Source: Phoronis australis (lineage: Eukaryota; Phoronida; Phoronidae). From it: 64,000 nt of DNA. The notes under the pieces are model-generated. The model saw only the letters and a list, made by a program, of their open reading frames with translations, had not been told where the DNA came from and searched no databases. Position numbers and translations under genes: made by a program. The stretch spans positions 1,025,755 to 1,089,754 of the forward strand of contig NMRA01000001.1 in the NCBI GenBank assembly GCA_002633005.1, read 5' to 3'. This document shows positions 24,947 through 37,184 of the stretch, one piece after another; position 1 is the stretch's first letter, and each line of letters opens with the position of its first letter.

Positions 24947-26472
24947 TTTATTTTCTCTCTGCCAACATTTAAAAAGAAATTGCTATTAATTTGAAAGGAC
25001 AATATGGCAACTTTGGAATTTCAAATTGCATGGTTCATCAAATCCATATGACCACAAAATTTAAGCGTTTGAAAACACTAATGAAAGTGTTTTCAACAAA
25101 ACCATTGCAACCACACCAACCATTTTACCATGAACCTGGGTGCCACTTTATCAAAGGTCTAAGTCCAATCTAAGCTAATACCACGGTAACTTCTGACTTT
25201 AATTTGCACAGTTTATTATCATGGCTCAGCAGTGGTGAAACCTGAATAAGAAAAACTATCAAATTGATTTCAGATGCAACATTTCGCTATAGCAAAAAAA
25301 CAGCGTTGCATTTGCAGTAATGTGGCCAGACTTATGATTTTTGATATACATTATGGGCCCCTGGTTTATTGGTTTGGTACAATGAAATCAGGCCATCCAG
25401 CTACTTTAAACAAGCTAGCATCACTGAAAGACTGCATTGTTACTAAACAAAACAAAACAAGCAAAATGATGGGTAATATTCAGATATACCGTGCCTGCAT
25501 TTTGACAATCAGTTTTCTTCACTGAATAACGAGCATCCAACTGGTTCTCAAAATGTTGGTGCCTTAAACCCAACAGTTGCAAACAGACGCGCAACAAATC
25601 AAGAACAGCAAATCAACACCCAGTCCCCACCCAGTGCGACTGTAAAACACACGATTCTGTATACTCCTTTCACACAAAGATATAAGGGAGCTGTGGATTT
25701 ACCTTCATGATATCCAAGTTTGCTCACAATCCACGGAAGACATTAGACACGAGGTATCCATCAATTTGAGCATCACAGACCATGCCAATGTGAAAAGAAT
25801 ATTTCCAAGCGTGTGGATGAAAAACAAGAAGCATTTGAAAGCAGAACTGACAGTCCAGAGTTGAAATGGAGTGGTAAGGAAAGTGAGTACTAGCAATTCT
25901 AAGCGATTAAAAAGTTGAAATAAATAATGACATGTATCAGCATCTATAACTCCAGAGATATCATGTTACATTAATGAAATGCATATTGGCAGCAAACAAG
26001 TAATACAACTGGTTGAAGCACATGCAAAAGAGTCAACACTAAAATATTGATCAATAGCATGCGGTGTTATACTAAATGAAAAGCAATATGAAACTGCAGT
26101 CACACATGCGTGTTCTCCAAAGATGTTCCACAACAAGTCCATTTCTCCGTGTTCTTCATGAACTGCGAGTATTACCAGAACCTCGTTCATAAACAGCCAA
26201 GTTCCCCAAGTTGCATCAACACATTAGGACACATCCTGCATGTGTGACAACAGTTGCTTTACACACCACGTCCATCAAAGAAAGCCGCTTTCGCCCACGT
26301 GGTCCAACCTTGCTACCTATTCACTTAAATACTCATTCCATTAACACGACACGAAATATCGAAGCCGGAAACGAGCTTTCCAAGTTTTCCATTGACAGTG
26401 CTTCATTTTCGACGCAAGCATAAAGCGCCACCACTGGAGCATTAACTGACCAACCAAAGGCGTGTCCTGTGA
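24947..26472 (-). other. Probable ARP2 3' UTR
   Basis: This is the region downstream of the ARP2 stop codon on the minus strand. It holds no other gene. Minus-strand AATAAA signals lie at 25365-25370, 25212-25217 and 24947-24952, so the messenger probably ends at one of these. Which one is used cannot be told from sequence. Confidence 0.45.
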
Positions 26473-26643
26473 CTACTTGGAGCTAACACCAAGCTTCTCT
26501 AGCACCCGTAATCCCTTCTCCTGGTACTCTTGTCGTGACATCCAGAAACTGTCCTTGTCTTTCATAATATCGGCTAGCACAGCGCCGCCAAGGAACACCA
26601 TGTGTTTGCGTCGCGGAGGGTCTTCAATTCGGAGCTTGAATTT
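26473..26643 (-). CDS. ACTR2: ARP2 last coding exon
   Basis: Fifty-six codons plus the stop TAG (26473-26475), beginning [15 protein letters not shown] and ending KLGVSSK. The acceptor is TGTCCAG (CAG at 26644-26646). The plus-strand frame over the same bases is a shadow. Confidence 0.96.
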   Translation of the reverse strand, partial: KFKLRIEDPPRRKHMVFLGGAVLADIMKDKDSFWMSRQEYQEKGLRVLEKLGVSSK

Positions 26644-29600
26644 CTGGACACAAAAGAATAATAGATAAGATTGACAAGTATTAGAACTGAATTGTATGTA
26701 ACGTGCAACAAGGCCAGGTTGTATAAAACTAACTGCTGTTGAGTAATAGCAACTTAAAGGGGTGCCACATTTTGAGAACCAGAACTAAATAAGAGGCATT
26801 AGACTGGTTCTCAAAATCCGAGACCCATGTAACTGACAATTACTTCACAGCTCATGTATTGTGACCACGGTACAGAGATTTGAAATTCTTCATGGCCACA
26901 CCTCCACTTTCCAATCCTCTAAATACCAGTAACGGGACAGCAAACACCAAACCCGTGGTTCAAATTACATACCCACACCCTTAAACTCCACACATGGGGA
27001 CAAAACTCAGACCCAAACCATGGTGTTTGATCACTGGGTGTGGACTTTGGTTACTTCGTATGATTTGTTTACGGAGTTTGGTCAGAACATGTGCACACTT
27101 TAGAGGCACTAGTATGGAATTAGAACCGTGTTTTGTATTAGCTGGTCTGCGATTGGGGTTTTAGAAATCAAACAAAAATTTACACATGAAGCCATGGAAC
27201 AATTTCCACTCAATGTGTATTAAATTAAAAACTGTAACTTAGGCAGTGCACTTGATAACTGTAAAAATTTGAATCTTTACCACACCGTTTTAAACACTAA
27301 TGGACAACTCCCACCTACTGACATCCAATCAACACCACCGATCAAACACCCTACCAGAAATAATTTCACATCCACAACAACCCCNNNNNNNNNNNNNNNN
27401 NNNNNNNNNNNNNNNNNNNNNNNNNNNNNNNNNNNNNNNNNNNNNNNNNNNNNNNNNNNNNNNNNNNNNNNNNNNNNNNNNNNNNNNNNNNNNNNNNNNN
27501 NNNNNNNNNNNNNNNNNNNNNNNNNNNNNNNNNNNNNNNNNNNNNNNNNNNNNNNNNNNNNNNNNNNNNNNNNNNNNNNNNNNNNNNNNNNNNNNNNNNN
27601 NNNNNNNNNNNNNNNNNNNNNNNNNNNNNNNNNNNNNNNNNNNNNNNNNNNNNNNNNNNNNNNNNNNNNNNNNNNNNNNNNNNNNNNNNNNNNNNNNNNN
27701 NNNNNNNNNNNNNNNNNNNNNNNNNNNNNNNNNNNNNNNNNNNNNNNNNNNNNNNNNNNNNNNNNNNNNNNNNNNNNNNNNNNNNNNNNNNNNNNNNNNN
27801 NNNNNNNNNNNNNNNNNNNNNNNNNNNNNNNNNNNNNNNNNNNNNNNNNNNNNNNNNNNNNNNNNNNNNNNNNNNNNNNNNNNNNNNNNNNNNNNNNNNN
27901 NNNNNNNNNNNNNNNNNNNNNNNNNNNNNNNNNNNNNNNNNNNNNNNNNNNNNNNNNNNNNNNNNNNNNNNNNNNNNNNNNNNNNNNNNNNNNNNNNNNN
28001 NNNNNNNNNNNNNNNNNNNNNNNNNNNNNNNNNNNNNNNNNNNNNNNNNNNNNNNNNNNNNNNNNNNNNNNNNNNNNNNNNNNNNNNNNNNNNNNNNNNN
28101 NNNNNNNNNNNNNNNNNNNNNNNNNNNNNNNNNNNNNNNNNNNNNNNNNNNNNNNNNNNNNNNNNNNNNNNNNNNNNNNNNNNNNNNNNNNNNNNNNNNN
28201 NNNNNNNNNNNNNNNNNNNNNNNNNNNNNNNNNNNNNNNNNNNNNNNNNNNNNNNNNNNNNNNNNNNNNNNNNNNNNNNNNNNNNNNNNNNNNNNNNNNN
28301 NNNNNNNNNNNNNNNNNNNNNNNNNNNNNNNNNNNNNNNNNNNNNNNNNNNNNNNNNNNNNNNNNNNNNNNNNNNNNGCCGTCGGCCGACATTTTGTTTT
28401 CGCGAGTCATCGATCTAAATTCTTGGAAAACCCCTTCAATAACTCACGTTACCTCTCAGCAACGAATCAGAAAAGCTGTTAGAAATGAAGGTAAGGCTAT
28501 ATTTAAATTTGTGACGTACACAAAAGAATTCCCCTAATCAACCAATCAAATATTCTGTTGCTTGGAAGTTCGGCATATCGTGAGACCGATAAAGCGGTCC
28601 ACGGTGTTGAATGGAGGTATGTTTCAGAGACGGCTTAAGCGGTCTGCGGTGTTGAAAGGGTTAAGTGGGGTTCCAACCGCAATTTTTACAGTAAAATGTC
28701 CGCGTGAACCCTAAAAGTGACCTGCTCACGCCTGTTATCTATTGTGTCCCTACAGGGGGTACAGCGTAATGGAAATTCAATACACCTCATCACAAACTCA
28801 CAGTGTATTGCTCGACAAGGACTGTAGTTTCAAGGGCCAGTTTTTGTTCCTGCTCCACATTGTAGGCTGTGTAGCACAATTTCTCCTTCATCATACGGAT
28901 CGTCTCAAAGTCAGCGGAATGGTTGAATGCGTAGCCTCTAAGCAGTAGGAGCTGAGAACGACACAAGAAACGCTTTTGAGACAACATCAAATAGACATAC
29001 AGTAAAAATGCCCCAGTTTGGGACAATGAAAAATTAATTATTTTGGCCAAGGCCTGCTACCAAATTTTAGAAATAAGCAATATTGGTCATCTCACATTCA
29101 AGAATTACAATCAATGACATATGATCATTCCACTCCATGTTAAACATTAGGACGCCTGACAATGTAGCGTAGGTGGCTGTTTCCCATGATTTTATAACCT
29201 GCCGAGTCTTTTTTCAGGTTCTGCTGATACACCACTGAAACAGATATTTGAAAAATATGACGAATGCTAAAAGTGTCAAGTCCCAATCTCCACAATCAAA
29301 AAAAATCAATTTCCACTTGAATGTCAGTGCCTCAAGATTTTAGAAACTGTCCCAAACAGGACAATTTTTACAATGTTGCAAGAGGATGGGTCTTCAGATT
29401 AAAATTAAAATCTATTACTAATACGTCATAAATTTTTTAAGTTTACAGAGCGATTACGGTGACCTGTTACATGTCAAGACAGTGGATAAGTTCAATGTTT
29501 TAGAAAGCCAAATCCTACTGCATACATGAGAATAGACTGATCACAGAATGTCTGAGCAGCGAAGAGAAAAACTTCCTGCTGTGCCGTTGATGAAAGCCTT

Positions 29601-32600
29601 ATGCGCCCCCTAGAGGCCATAAGATAAACTACGTAAGAACAATGACTCAAACTGGTCAAACAGTACCAAACTAGCCCAATTTTAACTCCTTACCTTGATC
29701 AGATACCTGGTGATGTCTCGCCCTGCAATATCAAGCCTCCTGGTTAGATGTGGCAGGGCGAATCCCTCGTATACAGGACAGATGTGAGTGACGCCATCAC
29801 CAGAGTCTACCACCACGCCTGTGAGCAAGCCCTGGGCATACAGGGTGAGCACTGCCTGGATGGCGATGTAGACACTGTCAAACTGGTACTGCTCGAACAT
29901 CACCTACAACAGGAAGGCAGATCATAGCATGAAAGGAGCAGAGCATGGACTGGTGTTCATACACCGCCCGTTTTTGTTCCCAAGCAAACTTCTATAAGAA
30001 CATCATATATTCACAAAAACAACAACGGTTTTAAAACTTGACATGTTTCGGTGTCATTTATTAAACACCATCCTCAGAAGTCATAATACAGTTCATTGTC
30101 ACTCCCTGTAACTGACTGTATCTGTGCTTCATTACTTGTTGCTGGGCCTAGCTAGGTGGCCACTGTATTATGACTTCTGAGGATGGTGTTTAATAAATGA
30201 CACCGAAACATGTCAAGTTTTAAAACCGTTGTTGTTTTTGTGAATATATGATGTTCTTATAGAAGTTTGCTTGGGAACAAAAACGGGCGGTGTATGAACA
30301 CCAGTCCATGCTCTGCTCCTTTCATGCTATGATCTGCCTTCCTGTTGTAGGTGATGTTCGAGCAGTACCANTTATTAAACACCGTCCTCAGAAGTCATAA
30401 TACAGTTCATTGTTACTCCCTGTAACTGACTGTATCTGTGCTTCATTACTTGTTGCTGGGCCTAGCTAGGTGGCCACTGTATTATGACTTCTGAGGATGG
30501 TGTTTAATAAATGACACCGAAACATGTCAAGTTTTAAAACCGTTGTTGTTTTCGTGAATATATGCTGTTACTTGCTATATAAGAACATCAGCTTTGCAGC
30601 TTCGATAAAAAGTGATAAGTTTGAGTGTTAGCAGGTTGCTTTCAGTCACTCTTAAGCTTCGTAAGTCATTTTCCCCTGCATACTTCAGAGGTTATTTACA
30701 CGAGATTGTGTTTGTGCGCTTCGATTGGGTTTTGGAAATCAGTGGAACCCACTGGGGTTATTACTGCTACTATTATAAATCTCTATTATTATCCTTACCT
30801 AACACTATTACTATCACTGCAATGTAAGTCATTTGAATTCAACAACAAATCAGTCAAAGTTTCTCCCCACTCCTCGCCACTTGCACACAATCACCTACCT
30901 CCACCATTTTCTCTCGGTTCTTGTTTGGATTCATGGGCGGCTCGGTCAACAGTATCTTGGTGTTGCGCGGGTCAATGTTCAACTTCTCCGGCCCGAACGT
31001 GTAGTTCCACACGTGCATCATGTCTTCCCAGTTGCGCACGATCCCGTTCTCCATCGGGTAGTTCACTTCCAACATTGACCTCAGCTGGCTGGCCTCATCG
31101 CCAACCATCAAATCCTGGAAACAAACAGCAGTGATTACGGTACTTCTCCAGTTACTTCGCACCCACCCCTCATTTCGCACACCCAGAATTTTCTACACGG
31201 CAAGATTTTAGTCAATTACTAAAAGCAATAGAACATTCACAGTTCGAAGCTCGTAAAAATTCCGGATAAAGATTTTCAATTAATACAACAGAGTTAGAAG
31301 CTTTTGTAAAATGAAAAATTAGCCACTATTTTGTTCGAAATTGGGGAGAGAATACTGTGGTTACCAGGTAATGAAACACCTTCTCCGAATTTATTATTAT
31401 TTTGTATTGGCTAGTCACAAGCACATGTAGAAATCCTGATGGCATCCGTTTTTGGGATCTGAAATATTTTGTGGTGGCTTTCAGTCTCGCACCCCTTCAA
31501 CTAAATCTGCTGATTAAAATTGGTGAAAGGCTTGCATACAACTAGCGCTTTCAAATTGAGAAATTTAGAAAACTCAAGAGTGGCCACTAACACGGACCAT
31601 TACCGTAATATTTTAAGTTACTGTAAGATTGTCAAACATTGCATAACATGATGTGCAAGCCTGAGAGAAGCGTGCAAACCTCTCTACAAATTACTGTACT
31701 TTTATCATCATTGTGGTGTTCAAATGTGAAGTCTGATATGGTGATGTAAACCTCATTTTCAATTTCAATTTGAATTGCACATAAATTGTAAAAAATTCTT
31801 CAAATTAATTCACAAAACAAACCCATGATGTCAGATATTACAGACTATTCTAATTAACACAGATGCACTTTTAATCACACGCTAACAGGTTAAAGGCAGT
31901 TAATTCAAAATCAGCGAAATGGTCAAGCCACTGAAAAGGTGAGCTACTCAAATACCGGCAATGGCTTGAGTGATGAACAAAAGGCAGTTAATTATAAATC
32001 ATACAAATCACTACCAAAACATGTTAAAGTTGAAAAATTATGTTTCCAAGTGAGTTGAAAACCATCATTAATGTTGAAATTTCCGTATATGTAAGTGTTC
32101 TCATCAGACTTGATATATAGAGAGAGCAGAGCACAGACCTGCCAGTGACGAAATAACAGTCCATCACAAGAGTGAACGGAAGACGACCAGTTTCGATCAA
32201 ATTTTTCCGTAAATTAAAATGAGATAAGAGTTTTTACCACTACATGGTATAATTCAGACTGCAAATGGCATCAAATATACTCCTGCTTAATTTCAGTCAA
32301 AACCTTCACGAAAGGCATTTGACATCAAACCAATCTAGTTTTAACTCATTCCCAACTCATGGTCTTTCAACAGGTAGTCAAATGTTTTCAAAATTCACCA
32401 GAACTAAATGTGGGATTCTCAATACAACTTTTCGAATTTCTGATGGTAAAACGACAAAAAGGTATCAAATGGCAATGAGCTTCACGTTTTATGAATTGCC
32501 AACTGAAAAACACAAATTCATGCTGAACTGTTACTCATGAAATGTTATTTTAATGTCTGTCAATTGAAGAAACTCTCTCTGTAATTCTAAACTGGTGAAA

Positions 32601-35600
32601 ATAGAGCAAGAGTATCTTCAGGACGGACAACAGAGTTTCAAGTTTCCCCGGTGAAAAAAAAAATCCATGGAAATATTGTTAGCACTATAGTCAAGGACAA
32701 CCAAATTGCGAGCATGACGGCCAAACTTGCGTGTGATGGATCATAATTAGAGCCCAGTAACAACACAGCATACAGTCGTTACATCAACCTCAAAATTCTC
32801 AAAACAGTGACAATTGTGAGTAGATTTTGAACCAAAACAGTAGCTTAAGCAGCAGGCCGCAATTCTATCACACAGCGCACAGAGTTCCTTCACAGCACAT
32901 TAACACAAACCCAGCACTGTATCTTTAGAATTTTTATTGACTAATGTAATATCTTATGAATTTCGGATAAAAATACTCGACAAAACTGATCTTTATCAAA
33001 AGCTTCTAACACTGTTGTGAACCAGGCTCACAAACTTGCAAAGCATCGTCCCCCACAGTAACTGAGGTGCAGTGTTTCAGAATGAGGAAGCACTTATTAA
33101 ATGCTACTTATGTCTCATAAAAAAGTAAAAATAACAAAATTTCAATTGTGTAACTTTTTAGAACACCTGTCTAGATTTAAAAGAGACATTTTCTCTTAAC
33201 TCATGGTCTGAAACATAAATTATAATTAAGGCTACTCAGCCGCACAAAAATGTTCTCAAACCTTAAGGGCGATAGGAAAAAATTCCCAAACAGACCATTC
33301 TGGGCATTCACAAGAAAAGAGTGTCAAAATGCCATCACTTGATGAACCAGCCCTTCCAGGATTGAACTGCCATATAGCAATCTCGGCGTTCTCAATGGAA
33401 GAAACTGGCAATAGCCAGATAAACGGCTGCTGAATTTTGGGAATCTTTTTCCTGCTTTGAAAAACATTCAACAAACTGGTCCTAAAAATCTAGGACCTCT
33501 GTAAGTTGCTACCACTGTAGAAACCAATTGCCATCACGAAAGCGAAAACTTTGAGACTAGTTTGTTAGGAGTCACGTCAACATCAGCTATCATTTTCTGA
33601 CAGATAATCCTAGTTAGGAGGAAACGACCTCTTAAGGTACAACATAAGCACCAATGTCTTTTTCCGATACAGCAGCGACCCAGACAAATTAACAGTGCTG
33701 CCAGACGGTGATACATTTCTGGTGGACAAATGCTCAGCGCCACCTACAATTCACGATTCGTTTTTGATTTGGATGGAGATTTCTCAGTGTACCAAGAGCG
33801 GTTTGGCGGGGTGGTGACAGCCACCTCCGTTAATCTAGTCCAACAAAATCTGGAATTGTATCTCTTGCAGAATACGTTTTATGCTCTCATTAAACTAGAA
33901 TTGAGAATGTCACGCAGATGCACAACAGCAAAATATCTTCACAACAAAAATACATTAAGTACTTAAACTTTAGCCCATGCAATACCTAAACACAATACAT
34001 ATTTAACCAAAAAGGTTCAGAATAGATATAAATAGGCAGAGTTTCTTTTCCAACAAGTTTTAACTTAAATGTTATTAATTAAAATAGCCCTGAAAGCAAC
34101 GTGAACTCAAAAAACAGACTTGGAGACTAGTATATCTTTCAAGAAAATAATACACAAGTTGCAAAGTAAAATTTCATTTCATATGGCAACAAATATCACT
34201 AAACTTGAACTATGGACACAACTACTGAAAGTCCACTTTGGTTTAGGTCCCAAATTCAGATAACCTGAAACCAGGTTCTTCAAATTTGGACATCCTTATT
34301 GAGGAACCTACTAAATTTCAACACCACACGTGAGAAAGTGTCCCTAGATAATATCACCAACCAAGCAAAAGAATACAAAATATAAAGACAAGAACCACAG
34401 TGAAATCAAACGAAATACAGAATTTCTAACTGCACAGCTAACTATAGATAGGCAATGAAAACCTGGAAATTATTATCGCTCAGAGCTCAACTGAAAATAC
34501 GGTGTTGCTTTACAAACCAAAGAATCATGCGGAGTTATTCAAACACAACACAAGGGTTAAGTACAATCCTGTCTCACTTACCCAACCCCGACCGCTTTTG
34601 TCATTTGACTGGTGGGCAACCTTGAAAATAACTCATCCTTTCAGCACGGACAATTCTGCGATGAACTGGGTTCGTTTTTTTCATTGAAGTTGTTGCAGTT
34701 ACAGATTTTGTTGTGTCTCGTCTCAACAAAGCATTAAAACATGAACACATGGAAAGGAAATATTGAATTTGCACTTAACAAACATTAAGTTCTACTGGCT
34801 GAAATGTTACCGAAATATTCCTACCTAAATTAAGCTAATAAAAGCTATTTGTATTTAGACTGACTTGCCAGAAACCCTTTAAAAACTTTTTTGCACGAGA
34901 GCTTTGAACAATTTATTTTTACAGAGACGAATGCTGGGGTGTCTTTCGTAGGTGCAAGTAAATTGCAACAACGAAAGATCACACGAGTCTTAGAAAGATA
35001 TCACCATGCATTACAAGCAAAGCACATGATCATACAAGAATTCCACGTAAGTTTCACGTGTCTATGGACGACAGCCCTGAAGTGATAGCATCCTAAGTAG
35101 AAATTTATTGAAGACCCATTCTCAGCGCCACCTATTGACTGGAAATGTAGACTACATTATAACTCCTGCAAATAAACAACTTCCCACACTACATATGATG
35201 TCTACCTCTCTCAACAAAAAGGTCTATCAATTCTGACCACAGATCAGTTAAGCCTTCAAGTTTCTAATTTAACTTCCACTCATCGCCCTCATAACAGAAT
35301 CAATATGCCTCGGTAAAAATTTCAGCAAATATGACTTGTGAATACCAGTCAAACACGTATACTGGTCTAAAAACTTGAGAACCTGGAGCACAGTAATTAA
35401 CGTCACTTGCTAGCAAAACCACATGTTGCACATGCATAGAGACATAACCTGTGTGAACTCACCCATGCTTTTCAATATGCTAACCTTACTGAACGTCAAA
35501 GTTACCGTTTTTTATGAAAAATATAATGTACGATAGCCAGTAACTGGAGTCAAGTCCAGAAAGCATTATATCTAGGTGTCAAGAGCGTCTGTTGCAAGAC

Positions 35601-36540
35601 ATGTTTCCTGACATGAATGTTCCGGCTTACTTTGGATAAAACATTGAAAGGCAAGTAATCGTAGTACTGTCGTCTGCATTTGCAATCAATCCTTTATACT
35701 TGCAGGTTAAGTGTCTTCAGCCATGTATGGTTTGTAATGACAGATTATACTTTATTTGGCTGTGGTCAGGAATTATTGTGGACCATGATTCAGAGAAGCA
35801 GGCTATCATTGAACTTGCCCATTACTTAGTTATTGTATGAAACAGGTTCTCTAAACCAGAGTCCACTATAGCATCTGATCAGTACTCTTTATTTTATTAC
35901 TAATAGAGCAAAACAATTAAGACGCACTTGCACAAAAAGGAACGTAAGGAACATCATTCTTACCATAGACAATGCCCACCATCTCTACTGCCAAGTACTG
36001 GCCTTATTTTTATTCGAGAGACGGCAGTCACTGTCTATCCTACCCATTGGCATTGTTTTGTGGCAACCACTGCCACAGGACCAGGGCAACCATTGCCGTA
36101 TTACAAGAGACAAAAGAGTGAATTACCTTGACTTCGATGTCTCCAACTCTAGCTGTTGATCGCAGGATTGGCCGTCCGACGAGACTTGGAAAAATGAACT
36201 CCGGGAAGTTGCAACCGGCACGCCCAGTTTTGACAAACTGCAAAAATTAAGAAAAACGATAAACAAGCACATTAATATTGAATTTATGTTAACTTCAACA
36301 GCAAGTACAACAGTTTTAACTTGACGAATGTCCGAGGGAAAATCAGAAAGCACTTTTCAAAGTGCTATAAACACGGAGAACATTCACTTCCTGGATCAAA
36401 ACATTAGAGATGCGATGAACTGACAGCTCTTTTACAACTGATATAGCAGTCCAACTGGAGGAAAAATAAATATATCTTACCCCAGTACCATTATCACAGA
36501 CAATAACGTCTTTTCCGTTTTGATCTACGCCTTTATCCAT
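26473..36540 (-). CDS. ACTR2: Actin-related protein 2 (ARP2/ACTR2), spliced gene, one exon lost in N gap
   Basis: This gene encodes the ARP2 subunit of the ARP2/3 complex, which nucleates branched actin filaments in the cytoplasm. Six coding exons are visible on the minus strand: 36481-36540, 36127-36237, 30899-31114, 29694-29903, 28802-28951 and 26473-26643. All introns are phase 0 with GT-AG ends, and the exons give 20+37+72+70+50+56 = 305 residues. The actin fold is clear: phosphate loop 1 DNGTG at residues 16-20, phosphate loop 2 DSGDG at 162-166, and the C-terminal block [20 protein letters not shown]2 is normally about 394 residues, so about 89 residues (subdomain 4 and the adenosine-binding loop) are missing. 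The missing block falls between exons 5 and 7, where 993 Ns lie, so this is an assembly loss and not a broken gene. The start ATG has the conserved family N-terminus. Conventional actin is excluded by ARP2-specific stretches such as [12 protein letters not shown] followed by [14 protein letters not shown]. Confidence 0.97.
27385..28377. other. Assembly gap of 993 N
   Basis: A run of 993 unknown bases inside the ARP2 gene. Open frames drawn across it are meaningless. It must contain the ~89 codons missing from ARP2 between exon 5 (ending QYT) and the last exon (starting KFK). Confidence 0.98.
28591..28665. repeat. Short direct repeat in an ARP2 intron
   Basis: AAGCGGTCCACGGTGTTGAA and AAGCGGTCTGCGGTGTTGAA recur 46 bases apart. 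Confidence 0.6.
28802..28951 (-). CDS. ACTR2: ARP2 coding exon 5
   Basis: Fifty codons beginning [16 protein letters not shown] and ending LVEQYT. The acceptor is TTCTCAG (CAG at 28952-28954) and the donor GTGAGT starts at 28801. The block [11 protein letters not shown] is typical of ARP2. The next coding block expected in the family is not present between here and the N gap. Confidence 0.95.
29599..29616 (-). promoter_or_regulatory. CTCF-type motif near ARP2 exon 4
   Basis: On the minus strand GCCTCTAGGGGGCGCAT matches the CTCF core with one mismatch. It lies about 80 bases downstream of the exon 4 donor. Confidence 0.4.
29694..29903 (-). CDS. ACTR2: ARP2 coding exon 4
   Basis: Seventy codons beginning [14 protein letters not shown] and ending DITRYLIK. 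The acceptor TAG is at 29904-29906 and the donor GTAAGG starts at 29693. It carries the second phosphate loop [10 protein letters not shown] and the family block RRLDIAGRD. An inverted copy of its first ~20 bases at 30350-30370 belongs to an assembly artefact, not to a second exon. Confidence 0.96.
30004..30564. mobile_element. Foldback element in ARP2 intron 3, misassembled
   Basis: The element has ends CATATATTCACAAAAACAACA and the complement TGTTGTTTTCGTGAATATATG, with arms of about 89 bases around a 69-base loop (30093-30161). In the assembly the fold continues past the element through unique intron and into exon 4 (arms 29884-30092 and 30162-30370), then breaks at N 30371 and restarts with a second right half. 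The extra 30251-30371 is almost certainly artefact. Confidence 0.75.
30899..31114 (-). CDS. ACTR2: ARP2 coding exon 3
   Basis: Seventy-two codons beginning [14 protein letters not shown] and ending NKNREKMVE. The acceptor CAG is at 31115-31117 and the donor GTAGGT starts at 30898. It contains the conserved LLTEPPMNP stretch. It joins exon 2 across a 5.0-kb intron and exon 4 across a 1.0-kb intron. Confidence 0.96.
31115..36126 (-). other. ARP2 intron 2
   Basis: A 5.0-kb intron, the largest in the gene. No element with clear ends or RT block was found inside. AGGTGGCGC-type motifs occur near 33700 and 35130 on the minus strand. Confidence 0.8.
36127..36237 (-). CDS. ACTR2: ARP2 coding exon 2
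   Basis: Thirty-seven codons beginning [14 protein letters not shown] and ending VGDIEVK. The acceptor is TTTTTGCAG (CAG at 36238-36240) and the donor GTAATT starts at 36126. This is subdomain 2 of the actin fold, including GRPILRS. Confidence 0.95.
36481..36540 (-). CDS. ACTR2: ARP2 coding exon 1
   Basis: Twenty codons from the start ATG (36538-36540) to GGG, followed by the donor GTAAGA at 36480. The exon ends in the first nucleotide-binding loop, VCDNGTG. The frame is open upstream of the ATG, but no upstream methionine gives an ARP2-like extension. Confidence 0.95.
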
Positions 36541-36706
36541 GACGATGATTACGGATTTAAACCTGAATTTTACAGTCCACCAGCTCAGTCGATTGGGACG
36601 ACTGACACCTCCCAACTTCCGGCTTAATATTGCTTCTCTGTTGTAATGTGATTGGTCAAATGGGTAAATTGTAATTACAATAACCAATTGGAAACGGGTT
36701 TTCAAA
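36541..36706. promoter_or_regulatory. Probable two-way promoter of ARP2
   Basis: The 166 bases between the ARP2 start codon and an opposed plus-strand ATG hold an ETS/GABPA-type site ACTTCCGG (36615-36622), a reversed CCAAT box ATTGG (36651-36655) and the palindrome CCAATTGG (36684-36691). No TATA box is evident. This mix is usual for housekeeping two-way promoters. The function is inferred from motifs only. Confidence 0.5.
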
Positions 36707-36880
36707 ATGTTGACACAGGAACAGAAACAGCTCCTGTTGGAGGTTTTCGGCAAAAAACAGGCTCACAAATTTGTACAGAAGTATCTATTGCCTTTCGAAA
36801 GCACATTTTGTGAAGTGCTCGTTCGATTTTATCTGTTGTCTGCGTCTGCATTATTTCCACTGACGTTCGATAGTGGATGA
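36707..36880 (+). CDS. Unrecognised short frame, head-to-head with ARP2
   Basis: ATG at 36707 opens a 57-codon frame ending TGA at 36878-36880, starting MLTQEQKQLLLEVFGKK. The first ~28 residues are rich in Gln, Lys and Leu and look like an amphipathic helix. The rest (LLSASALFPLTF) is less convincing and could be intron read-through past a weak donor such as AA|GTATCT near 36780. It starts 167 bases from the ARP2 start codon, across a segment with CCAAT and ETS sites. I do not recognise a family. It could be the first exon of a divergent gene or chance. Confidence 0.35.
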   Translation: MLTQEQKQLLLEVFGKKQAHKFVQKYLLPFESTFCEVLVRFYLLSASALFPLTFDSG

Positions 36881-37002
36881 AAGAGACCTCTGGTGGAGAA
36901 CCGCTTTGGACAAGCACTTGTTACCGGAACACATCGGGTACTTCCGTAGATGAGATAATCGCCGGGGTAGCGATCGACGACGACGACCGACGTCCCATAT
37001 AA

Positions 37003-37184
37003 GGCGGATCCAGGGGAGGGGGTCTCAAGGGGGTCAAGACCCCCTTTTCCCTTGATTTTAGTGATATCAAATCTAGAATATTCATATTGTTGTCTTGGAC
37101 CCCCATTTTTAAAAAGTCCTTGAACCCGCCGATCCCCGGGCCCATTTTTAAAAAATCCTGGACTTAGTCGCCCTGAATCCGTCG
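37003..37184. mobile_element. Copy of the 8486-type element
   Basis: Contains GGCGGATCCAGGGGAGGG, the shared block TTTTCCCTTGATTTTAGTG and a right end CCCTGAATCCGTCG. A CCCATTTTTAAAAA segment is partly duplicated inside. No target duplication was identified, so the ends are approximate. Confidence 0.65.

Noticed and set aside
27269-28537. Open frames of 372-422 codons
   Set aside because: They consist almost entirely of Ns from the assembly gap.
30625-31134. Plus-strand 169-codon frame
   Set aside because: It is the reverse shadow of ARP2 exon 3 plus intron.
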